NCBI GenBank assembly: GCA_963812525.1
Contig: CAWEVL010000003.1
Span: forward strand, 1 to 64,000
Reading direction: 5' to 3'
From: Bog-756 sp963812525
Lineage (GTDB): Bacteria; Actinomycetota; Acidimicrobiia; Acidimicrobiales; RAAP-2
DNA: 64,000 nucleotides
The notes beneath the pieces were generated by a model, which worked only from the letters and a program-made list of their open reading frames with translations, had not been told where the DNA came from and searched no databases. Position 1 is the first letter of the stretch. The number at the start of each line of letters is the position of its first letter. The position numbers and the translations under genes are program-made. This document shows, piece by piece, positions 26,948 to 36,100 of this stretch.

Positions 26948-27863
26948 CCAGCGTCCCACCCACCGGCTCCCCTCCGGCGCCCCCCGACGCCTTCGAGCGG
27001 GAGCGTCCCCGCCTGGTCGGGCTGGCCTACCGCATGCTGGGAACGGTGGCCGACGCCGAGGACGTGGTCCAGGATGCCTGGCTGCGCTGGCGGACCGTCG
27101 TCCCCGGGGACCTCGACCGGCCCGAGGCCTGGCTGACCACCGTCACCACCCGGATCGCCCTCGACCACCTGCGGTCGCGCCCGCCGGAGGCGGGAGGCCT
27201 ACGTCGGACCGTGGCTCCCCGAGCCGCTGGTGGCCGAGGCCGGGCCGGCCGAGGCCGCCGAACTGGCCGAGTCGCTCCGGTTCGGGCTTCCTGACCGTGC
27301 TCGACCAGCTCCAGCCGGTGGAGCGGGCGGTGTTCCTGCTGGCCGACGTGTTCGTCGTGCCCTTCGCCGAGATCGCCGTGACCGTGGGCAAGTCGGAGGT
27401 GGCCTGCCGGCAGATCGCCAGCCGGGCCCGGCGGAAGGTCCGGCCCGACGTGGACGCACCGCGGGCCAGACGGGATCCAACCGGTGGCGGGACCGACCGG
27501 GCCGTGGTCGAGGCCCTCCTGACGGCGGTGGCCCTCGGCGACGTCGAGGTGGCCCTGGGCTACGTGGCCCCCGACGTGATCTGCGTCACCGACGGCGGGG
27601 CCTCCGTCCGGGCGGCGAGGCGGCCGGTGGTCGGGGCCGACCGGGTGGTCCGCTTCCTGGTCAACCTCACCCGCCGGTATGCGGGCCACCTCACGGCCCG
27701 CCCCGCTTCGGTCAACGGCGACATCGGCTCGGTGGTGTCCCGGGACGGGACCGTCGACCTGGTGGCGGCGTTCGAAGTCGAGGGCGGCCGGGTGGCGACC
27801 ATCCGGATGGTCCGCAACCCGGACAAGCTGGTGCATGTGGATGCACCCCCGTCGGTCCGGTAG
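26944..27863 (+). CDS. sigJ: ECF41/SigJ-type RNA polymerase sigma factor (two apparent frameshifts)
   Basis: Sigma region 2 (FERERPRLVGLAYRMLGT, then AEDVVQDAWLRW) is at the N-terminus and region 4 (LQPVERAVFLLADVF) follows. A fused SnoaL-like C-terminal domain ends in NPDKLVHV, the hallmark of ECF41. In this group that domain regulates the sigma factor in place of an anti-sigma protein. The conserved WLPEPL linker is present, but the usual DGGGK motif reads DGGAS here. Frame shifts near 27181-27187 and at 27284-27286, one extra base each, must be removed to give 305 residues. It is co-transcribed with the oxidoreductase from a matching ECF41 promoter, so positive autoregulation is expected. 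Confidence 0.85.
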
Positions 27864-27954
27864 CCCGCTCAGCCGGCCCGCGCCACCACTCCGCTGAGGC
27901 GGCCGGGCCCGAGAGACACGGTCACGGCCCTCCGGTGGCTTAACGTCTGGTCCA

Positions 27955-29106
27955 GTGACGCAACCGACGCCCACCGAGCACCGCCCCCTCCCGGCCACCC
28001 GGACCGCCTGGGCCGGCCTCGTCGCGCTGGTCGCCGTCGGCGTGCTGGCCACCGGCTGCGGGCAGTCGCTCTCGGACATCGTCGGGTCCACCTCCACCAC
28101 CCAGGACCCCGTGGCCGCCGGGGTTCCCTCGGCCACGACGCCCCCGCTCTCCGGTGAGGTGGCCGTGGCGTTCCCGGTGGTCGGCTGCACCAACAGCTTC
28201 GGCGTCGTGCTCCCCACCCAGGGCTGGAAGCCCAGCGTCCTGCTGGCCCCCATCCCGACGGCCCTGGTGGGCAAGGTGGAGTTCTACACCGACGGGACCC
28301 ACACGCTGCTCGGGCCCAACGGCTGGAGCTGCTCGGAGTGGGCGGCCTCGGCCGGCGCCGCCGGCCTGGTGGTCACCCCGGCCGACACCACCGCTCCGGC
28401 GAACTTCACCCAGGCCGAAGCGGGCACCGAGGGCGTCTTCGCCACCTTCGACACCACGGCCCGGCCCTCCGGGATCGCCCTGGTCTGCCCGTACTTCACC
28501 ATTCCCCAGTGGCAGCAGCAGGAGGCCGGTTGCAACGGGTCACCTCCGACCGGGGAGCAGAGCGCCATGCCCACTCCTGACCTGGCATCGGTCACCGACC
28601 CCGCGGGCATCACCGGCACCCTCGAGGGCTCCGGTGGCCCGCACCCGGTGACCGGGGTGGTGATCTTCCCGCAGGCGGTGCCGGCCGTGACCAACGGCTC
28701 GCCGGTGGTCGTGGCCCAGGAGTCGTGCTCCCTGGTGGCGGCGTCCCTCTGTCCCACGGTGATCTCCGACTTCGAGGTCCGCGAGTTCCCGGTCCCGACC
28801 GCCCACGGGCTGCAGTCGCTCCTGAGCACTCGCACGTCCGACCGCGAACGCCGACCGCGATCGATCCTGCTCACTCCGGATGGCACTGCACACTCTGTGC
28901 GAGCGATTCGGGACGGGCTGCATCGGGCCGGTATAGGTTCGGCCCCCGAGATCGCGTCGTCCGCGCCGGAGCACTGCGGTCGGCATCGACGGAGGGGCAC
29001 TCGGTCGAAGCCAGCAGGTTCGGGACGGACAGGGCGGAGAAGCCGAGACGTGCCCGGCAGGTCCGAATGGAGGCAGGCCATGGAGAACCACGGACGCGTC
29101 GGGTGA
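27955..29106 (+). CDS. Putative lipoprotein of unknown function (3' end uncertain)
   Basis: A signal peptide (AGLVALVAVGVLATGC) ends in the lipobox LATGC, with the lipidated Cys near residue 35, so the protein is predicted on the outer face of the membrane. The mature part contains several Cys (VVGCTNSF, GWSCSEW, VCPYF) and a GPNGWSCS motif reminiscent of DUF4850-like proteins, but I do not assign a family. From about 28815 the frame turns Arg-rich and non-coding in character. A +1 shift there would end the protein at TGA 28823-28825 (289 residues). GTG 27955 has TAACGT 8 nt upstream. Confidence 0.7.
   Translation: MTQPTPTEHRPLPATRTAWAGLVALVAVGVLATGCGQSLSDIVGSTSTTQDPVAAGVPSATTPPLSGEVAVAFPVVGCTNSFGVVLPTQGWKPSVLLAPIPTALVGKVEFYTDGTHTLLGPNGWSCSEWAASAGAAGLVVTPADTTAPANFTQAEAGTEGVFATFDTTARPSGIALVCPYFTIPQWQQQEAGCNGSPPTGEQSAMPTPDLASVTDPAGITGTLEGSGGPHPVTGVVIFPQAVPAVTNGSPVVVAQESCSLVAASLCPTVISDFEVREFPVPTAHGLQSLLSTRTSDRERRPRSILLTPDGTAHSVRAIRDGLHRAGIGSAPEIASSAPEHCGRHRRRGTRSKPAGSGRTGRRSRDVPGRSEWRQAMENHGRVG
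28826..29079 (+). other. Probable non-coding leader before the ftsH-like gene
   Basis: If the lipoprotein ends near 28825, this 254-bp stretch has no convincing gene: its frames are Arg-rich and use rare codons. It contains a small perfect hairpin, GGGCCG/CGGCCC (28925-28930 and 28940-28945), with the AT-rich loop GTATAGGTT, and a purine-rich GGAGG just before ATG 29080. I could not match it to a known riboswitch or RNA gene. Confidence 0.35.
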
Positions 29107-30975
29107 CCGCCCGACGCCGGACCACCCCGAGGGGGCGCTGACCCTCCCCGAGTCCGGGGTGGCCGCCATCGCCACCACCGACGTGGGCGCCCACCGGGAG
29201 CGCTCCCGCAGCGGCCGGCTCCGGCGCCTGGCCCTGGTCCTGGCCCCGGTGGCCATTCTGCTCGTGCTCCGGGACGTGCTTCGATCCGGGGGCCATCCCT
29301 CCCGGTGCCCCACGTTCCCCGCCTCCTTGCAGCCCATGCTGCCGGCCATCGCCTTGATCACCGTCCTGGTCCTGGTCATGGTGGTCCCCCTGGTGGGCGC
29401 CGGCCGCTCCCCGCACATCCTCTACCGGCCCGATGAGCTGACCATGGGCTTCGACGACGTGCGCGGGCTCGGCGGGACTGGTCGAGGAGGTGACCAAGAC
29501 CCTCAACCTCTTCCTGGCCCACCGGACCTTCGCCGAACAGATGGGCGGCTCGCCCCGCAAGGCCATCCTGTTCGAGGGCCCGCCGGGCACCGGGAAGACC
29601 TACATGGCCAAGGCCATGGCCGCCGAGGCCGGCGTGCCCTTCCTCTTCGTCTCGTCGTCGGCGTTCCAGTCCATGTTCTACGGGCAGACCAACCGCAAGA
29701 TCCGCTCCTACTTCAAGGCCCTGCGCAAGCACGCCCGGCGCGAGGGCGGCGCCATCGGGTTCATCGAGGAGCTCGATGCCATCGGCGGCGCCCGGGGCAG
29801 CGGGCCGCGTCACGGCGAGGGCATCCCCGGGGTGGTCAACGAGCTGCTCATCCAGCTGCAGTCCTTCGAGCAGACCCCGCCCGCGTTGCGCGTCAAGGGG
29901 TGGTTCGTCGACGGCGTCAACTCCTGGCTCCCCGCACCACCGCCGCCTCGACAAGCCGAAGCACGTCCCGGCCAACATCCTGGTCATCGGCGCCACCAAC
30001 CGGGCCGCCGATCTCGACCCGGCCCTCCTCCGACCGGGCCGGTTCGACCGCAACATCTACTTCGGACTGCCCAGCCGGTCGGGGCGGCGGGACATCATCG
30101 ACTACTACCTGGGCAAGAAGGCCCACGAGGCCGAACTCGACGAGCCGGCCAATCGGGAGACCCTGGCCGCCCTCACCGCCGGCTACTCGCCGGTGATGAT
30201 CGAGCACCTGCTGGACGAGTCGCTGGTGTGGGCCCTCCGCCGGGGGGCGACCCGACTCTCGTGGAACGACCTCCAGCACGCCAAGATGACCGAGGAGATC
30301 GGCCTGGCCCAGCCGGTCGAGTACACCGAGGCCGAGCGCCGGACCATCGCCACCCACGAGGCCGGTCACGCCACCGTGGCCTGGCTGGTGGGCAAGGGAC
30401 GCAAGCTCGAGGTGCTCACCATCATCAAGCGCAAGGATGCCCTGGGCCTGCTCAGCCACTCCGAGGAGGAGGAGCGCTTCACGAAGACCAAGTCCGAGGT
30501 CGGCGCGCTCATCGACATCGCCTTCGGCGGCATGGTGGCCGAGGAGCTGTTCTTCGGCGAGGCGTCGACGGGGGTGGCCAGCGACCTCCAGGCCGCCACC
30601 CAGAACGCCTGTCAGATGGTCGGGCAGCTGGGCATGGGCACCACGCTGATCTCGTCGGCGGCCATGGAGTACCCGGCCGGCGGCATCGTGTCCAAGGTGC
30701 TGGCCACCGACGACGGCCGCGCCGAGGTGGAGGACCTCCTCGGCGCGTCCAAGGACTCGGTGACCCGGATGCTCGATGAGCACCGCAACGTGGTCGAGGC
30801 CCTGCGGGACGCCCTGCTCGAGCGGGAGGAGCTGATCGGCGAGGACATCCTCCAGGTGATCAGGGACTCGCAGCCGTCGGGCGCACCGGTCGGTGGCGAG
30901 GAGTCGGACCCGACGGGCCGTCCGGACGGGGTCCGGCACCGGATCTCCCTCGACGCCCCGGCGCCGGCCGACTGA
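29080..30975 (+). CDS. Divergent FtsH-like AAA+ zinc metalloprotease (three apparent frameshifts)
   Basis: The protein has two N-terminal membrane helices (LALVLAPVAILLVLRDVL and AIALITVLVLVMVVPLV) with only a short loop between. An AAA+ domain follows (Walker A GPPGTGKTYM, Walker B IGFIEELDAIGG, arginine-finger region RPGRFDR), then the M41 protease with zinc motif HEAGH and third ligand Asp in ASDLQAAT. An insertion of about 30 residues between Walker B and ILVIGATNRA is unlike housekeeping FtsH. Extra bases at 29101-29103, 29471-29472 and 29930-29933 break the frame; correction gives 630 residues. ATG 29080 has GGAGG upstream. It should degrade membrane or cytosolic proteins with ATP. Confidence 0.82.
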
Positions 30976-31023
30976 TCCACCGTCGGGCCCGAAGGGCGCC
31001 CGGACGGGCAGGGGCAGCGGAGG

Positions 31024-31446
31024 TCAGGCCCGCTCGGCGCAGTTGCTGCATCGGCCGCGGAACACCACCTCGACCGCGTCGACGGTCATGCCGTAGCGCT
31101 GGACCCGGGGCAGGCTGAGGCCGTCCACGCCCCGGGGTTCCACGTCGAAGATCAGCCCGCAGCCCTCGCACACCAGGTGGTGGTGGTCGGGGCCGACCTT
31201 CGGGTCGTACCGGGTGGTGCCGTCGGACAGGCGGATCTCGCTGATCTCCCCCATGGCCACCAGCTCGTTGAGCGTGTTGTAGACCGTGGCCAGGCTGACC
31301 TCGGGCACCACGCGACGGGCCCCGGCCAGCACCTGCTCGGCACTCAGGTGGACGTGCTCCCCGTGCAGCGCGCTGATGACGGCGCGGCGCTGGGGGGTGA
31401 TGCGCCAACCGCGGGACTGGAGCCGCTCGGCCAGGAGGTCGACCAC
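31024..31446 (-). CDS. perR: PerR-type Fur family peroxide-sensing repressor
   Basis: This 140-residue Fur-family protein has all five ligands of the regulatory metal site of PerR: H33, D81, H88, H90 and D101. Position 101 carries Asp in FDV, as in peroxide-sensing PerR, rather than the Glu of iron-sensing Fur. The structural zinc site is C93/C96 (CEGC) and C133/C136 (CSNC). The DNA-binding helix is SLATVYNTLNELV. The GTG start lies one base after the catalase stop, so both are in one operon. It should repress catalase with Fe or Mn bound and release DNA after peroxide oxidises a metal-ligand His. Confidence 0.85.
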   Translation of the reverse strand: MVDLLAERLQSRGWRITPQRRAVISALHGEHVHLSAEQVLAGARRVVPEVSLATVYNTLNELVAMGEISEIRLSDGTTRYDPKVGPDHHHLVCEGCGLIFDVEPRGVDGLSLPRVQRYGMTVDAVEVVFRGRCSNCAERA

Positions 31447-31447
31447 G

Positions 31448-32912
31448 TCAGCCGCGACGTTCCTTCACGCCCTGGGTGATCCGCTCGCCGAACTCGGGAT
31501 CGGCGGCCCGGAAGTGGGCGATGCTCCGCTCGACGATGCCGTCACCGACCGGACCGGACGACACGGCTCCGAGCCCACCGGCGATGTTGTCGACCAGCCG
31601 GGCCTGGGCCTCGGCCGGCTGCAGGCGGTAGAGGTCGCCGGCCTGGGTGAAGTCGTCGGTGTCCCGGGAGTCCCACTCGAACGTCCCGGTGGCGCCGTCC
31701 AGCCCCAGGGGGGCGGCGTAGGGCCGGCCGGTCTCGACGGGACCGTCGAAGGAGTTCGGCTCGTAGTTCTTGGCCCGGCCCCCGTTGCCGTGACCGGCCA
31801 TCAGGCCGTCGCGGCCGTAGTTGTCGGCCTCGGTGGCGTGGGGGGCGTTGACCGGCAACTGGGTGTGGTTGATGCCCAGGCGGTAGCGGTGGGCGTCGCC
31901 GTAGGCGAACAGCCGGCCCTGGAGCATCTTGTCCGGCGAGGGTCCGATGCCGGGGACGAAGTTCCCCGGGTCGAAGCCCGACTGCTCCACGTCGCCGAAG
32001 TAGTTGTCGGCGTTGCGGTTCAGGGTGAGCGTGCCCACCTCGTGGAGCGGGTACTCCTGCTGCGGACCACACCTTGGTCAGGTCGAAGGGGTTGACCGGG
32101 GAGGCCCCGGCCTGCTCGGGGGTCATCAGCTGCACGCTCAGCGTCCACGACGGGAAGTCGCCCCGCTCGATGGCGTCGATCAGGTCCAGCTGGTGGCTGT
32201 CCGGGTTGAGCCCGGCCAGCTCGGCCGCCTCCGCCGAATCCAGGCACTTGATGCCCTGGTCGGTCTTGAAGTGGTACTTGACCCAGACCGGCTGGCCGTC
32301 GGCGTTGACCCACTGGTAGGTGTGGGAGCCGAACCCGTCCATGTGGCGGTAGCTGGCCGGGATGCCCCGGTCGCCGAAGAGCCAGGTGAACATGTGGGTG
32401 GCTTCGGGGGAATGGGAGAAGAAGTCCCACACGTTGTCCGGCTCCTGGTGGTTGGTGAACGGATCGGGCTTCTGGGAGTGGATGAAGTCGGGGAACTTGA
32501 GCGGGTCACGGATGAAGAAGATCGGGGTGTTGTTGCCGGCCAGGTCGTAGTTGCCGTCCTCGGTGTAGAACTTCACGGCGAAGCCCCGAGGGTCCCGGAC
32601 GGCATCGGCCGAGCCTCGTCCCCCGGCCACCGTGGAGAAGCGCAGGAAGGTCTCGGTCTCCTTGCCCACCTCGGAGAGGAATCGGGCCCGGGTCCACCGG
32701 GTGACGTCGCGGGTGACCACGAAGGTGCCGTAGGCCGCCGACCCGTTGGCGTGGACCACCCGCTCGGGGATGCGCTCACGGTTGAACCGGGCCAGCTTCT
32801 CCAGTAGGTGCTGGTCCTGGAGCAGCACCGGCCCGCCCGGACCTGCGGTCTGGCTGTGCTGGTTGTCGACGACCGGGGCGCCGGACTCGGTGGTCAGGGT
32901 GGGCTTGGGCAT
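31448..32912 (-). CDS. Monofunctional haem catalase (one apparent frameshift)
   Basis: The protein decomposes hydrogen peroxide to water and oxygen. Distal His and Asn are in RIPERVVHANG and the NNTPIFFIRD region, and the core reads FLRFSTVAGGRGS and HTYQWVNADG. The family motif KVWPQQEYPLHEVG is split by one extra base (A at 32066, plus strand). Removing it restores 487 residues, normal for small-subunit catalases. The C-terminal frame then runs cleanly to the stop at 31448. ATG 32912 has GGAGG upstream. It forms an operon with perR and has a promoter with an embedded PerR-type box at 33002-33030. Confidence 0.9.
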
Positions 32913-32947
32913 TGGGAACCTCCACGTGGGCGTGCCGTTGGCCGGTG

Positions 32948-32978
32948 CACCGATCGAGCAGCTGCTGCTCGATCGGTG
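32948..32978. repeat. Perfect 31-bp palindrome in the catalase leader
   Basis: CACCGATCGAGCAGC (32948-32962) is followed by one T and then its exact complement GCTGCTCGATCGGTG (32964-32978). It lies 36 bp before the catalase start and downstream of the predicted transcription start. In RNA it could fold into a 13-bp stem with a 5-nt loop. As DNA it could bind a dimeric regulator. Function not known. Confidence 0.75.
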
Positions 32979-33001
32979 ACTCGATTACCGGAATACTTCG
33001 A

Positions 33002-33030
33002 ATGTTAGAACTATTCTAACTACCGGTCAA
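33002..33030 (-). promoter_or_regulatory. Catalase-perR promoter with embedded PerR-type box
   Basis: On the minus strand TTGACC (33025-33030) and TAACAT (33002-33007) are spaced by exactly 17 bp, giving a good sigma-A-type promoter. The inverted repeat GTTAGAA-CTA-TTCTAAC (33004-33020) fills the spacer and overlaps the -10 box. It resembles the PerR/CatR boxes of Gram-positive bacteria, so PerR binding would block polymerase. Predicted transcription start is near 32995, leaving a leader of about 83 nt that contains the 31-bp palindrome. Confidence 0.75.
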
Positions 33031-33157
33031 GGGGAACGCGGTCAGGGCGGCGCGGTGCCCGACCCGGGCCGGCGGCGACCAGCGCCGTTTGCCGACCAGC
33101 GCCGTCCCCTGGGAATCCCCCGGCACCGGGATCCCGGCTCGCACCTATGCTTGCGGG

Positions 33158-36100
33158 GTGACCGTCGGACACGGCACTCGCACCGTGCTCTTCACCGACA
33201 TGGTGGGCTCGACCGCACTGCGGACATCGCTGGGGGACAACGCGGCCGATGTGCTCCGGGCCGAGCACGAACGCATACTCCGCTCCACCGTCGAGGACCA
33301 CGGCGGCACGGTTGTGAAGGTCATGGGTGACGGTCTCATGGCCGTCTTCGACGGTGCCGCGACCGGCGTGGCCGCCGGGGTGGCCCTGCAGCAGGCGGTC
33401 CATCGCCAGGCGGAGCGATCCACGCTCCCCATTCAGATCCGGGTGGGAATCGCCGCCGGCGATGTCACGTGGGACGCCGACGACTATCACGGCACGCCGG
33501 TGGTCGAGGCCGCCCGGCTGGAACCGAAGGCCGTGCCGGGAACCGTTCTGGTCTCGGAACTGGTGCGGCTGCTTGCCGGCTCCCGGACCGAGTTCGACTT
33601 CGCCGCGGCCGGACCGTTCGAGTTGAAGGGGCTTCCCGGTCCGGTGACCGCCTACGAGGTGGCGTGGTCGCCCGAGGCCGACGTGGTGGCCACCCTGCCG
33701 GGGCCGCTCTCGTCCCGTGACGACCCGCCCTTCGTGGGCCGCGAGGGGGAACGGGAGCAGCTCGGTGCGCTGTGGCGGGCCACCGGCCCCGACGGCTTCC
33801 ATCTGGCCTTCATCACCGGTGAAGCCGGCATCGGTAAGAGCCGGCTGGCCGCTGAGGTGGCCCGCGCCGCCCACGGTGACGGAGGCACCGTGCTGTTCGG
33901 TCGATGCGACGACGAACTCGACGTGCCCTACCAACCCGTCGTCGAGGCCCTCAGACACTTCCTCGGACAGTGCCCGCCCGCCTATCTGAGGGACGAGCTG
34001 GGAGCCGGTGCCGGTGAGCTGGTCCGGTTGGTCCCGGAACTCGCTGACCGATTCCCCGGTCTGGCACCGGCGCCGTCGACCGACGCCGAGACGGCCCGAT
34101 ACCGGTTGTTCGAGGCGGTCAGCGCCTGGCTGGCCGCCGCCTCCGAGACCAAGTCGATCCTCTTCGCCATCGATGACCTCCAATGGGGATCGCGCGCCAC
34201 CCACCTGCTGGTCAGGCATCTGGCTCGCTCGAGTGCGGACCTGCGGGTGCTGCTGGTGGCGACGTGGCGCGACACCGACGGCGCACCGGATCGGACCCTG
34301 GATGCGCTCCTCGGCGATCTGGCCACCGGTGCCCGGCCCACCAGGATTCGACTTCCCGGGCTGGCGCGCCAGGAGGTCGACCGCTTCATCGATCAGGCCC
34401 TGGAGCGGTCGGTGGCGGGGTCGGTGGCGGGGTCGGTGGCGGGGTCGGTGGCGGGGTCGGTCCCGGTCGCCGGACTCTCGGAGCGCCTGGGCGCCGCGCT
34501 CTATCGGAAGACGGAGGGCAATCCCTTCTTCGTGCAGGAGCTCACGAGGGACCTGCTCGACCTCGGTCTCGCCGACCTGGCCGCCCTCGATGAGGACGTG
34601 CATGGACGGCTCGGCGTCCCCGAGACCGTGCGGGATGTCGTCCTGCGTCGGGTCCGGCGCCTGGATGACATGTGCCAGCGGGTGCTGGCTGCGGCGTCGA
34701 TCGTCGGGACCCAGTTCGAGGTCTCGGTCGTCGAGCGGATCCTCAACCTGTCCGGTGACGAGGTGATCGATTCGCTCGAGGTGGCGATGACGGCACGTCT
34801 GGTGCGTGAGAGCACGGGTTCGGTGGGCGTCTTCCAGTTCGAGCACGGACTCTTCCGTGACGTGCTCTACTCGGAGTTGGGTGTGACCCGACGTGCCCGG
34901 CTGCACGCTCGGACGGCGGCCGAGCTCGAAGCGGTCCATGCCGATGACCTCGATCCGTGGGCGGCCGACATTGCCGCCCACCTTCTCGCCGTGGACGACC
35001 GGGACACGACCGACCGCGCCGTGGAATTCCTCATCCGGGCCGGAGAGGTTGCCGCCCGCGGCCTCTCGTACGAGCAGTCGGTGGCCACGCTCGACCAGGC
35101 GCTGTCGGTCGTCGAGTCGGCTGACGCCCCGGACACGGATCGGAGACTCCGGGTGTTGCTGGCGCTGGGGGATGCGAAGTTCCGGACCCTCGACTTCGAC
35201 GGTTCGAACAAGGCCTTTCTGCAGGCCGTCGACGGGGCGCGGCACCTGGGACGACCGGAAGCGTTGGCCCGGGCCACCTGCGGGCTGGCTCGGGCGGTGC
35301 AGCCCGGTGCACCCGATCTCGGGCTGGGACGCCTGCTCGACGAGGCGCTCGATGCGCTGACCGAAGACGACTCGTACCTGCGGGCGCAGCTCCTCGCCGT
35401 CACCGCGGCCCATTCGCTGCAGAACTCCGACCAGGGCCCGCGACACGATCTGGTCGCCGAGGCCGTGGCCATGGCGGAGCGTCTCGGCGACCCGGGCGAA
35501 GTCGCATTCGTGCTGGGGGTGTCGGTGATCGCCACGTTCAGCCCGGACCTGCTCGAGCAACGACTGCACTACATCGACACCCAGCTCGAGCGCTCGGCCT
35601 GCTCGGGGCACCTCGAGGCGGCCTGTGAGGCCTACGGCTGGCGGGCCACGTCACTCGTCGAGACCGGCCGGCCCGACACCGTCCGTGATGACGTCGAGGC
35701 CATGCAACACCTCGCCGACCAGTTGGGACAGCCCTGGTACCGCGCCATGGCCCAGCAGCGGCGCGCCATGGTGGCCCAGCTGTCCGGCGACTACGAGACG
35801 GCGGAGGCGTTGGCCGACCATTCGCTCGCCGCGGCGCCCCAGCAGCAGTTGGCGGTACTGGCCGGCTATGCCGGTCTGACCTGGACCGTCCGACGGGACC
35901 AGGGCCGGCTGGCCGAGGTGGAGCCCGCGCTCCTGGCCTTTGCCGCCATGACGCCTGACGTGCCGGCCTGGAAGGCGACGATCGCCGTCACGGCACTCGA
36001 ACTCGGCCGACCCGACGATGCACGGGCCGAGTTGGACACCTTGGTGCAGCGGGGCCTTCCGTCGATCCCGAAGGACTGGCTCTGGCTGGCCACGACGGTG

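Noticed and set aside
28826..29079. Possible tmRNA, SRP RNA or riboswitch
   Set aside because: I looked for the conserved cores of these RNAs and found none. Kept only as an unassigned leader.
34409..34460. CRISPR-like tandem repeat
   Set aside because: Units are 12 bp, directly adjacent without spacers and in frame within a gene, so it is a coding minisatellite.
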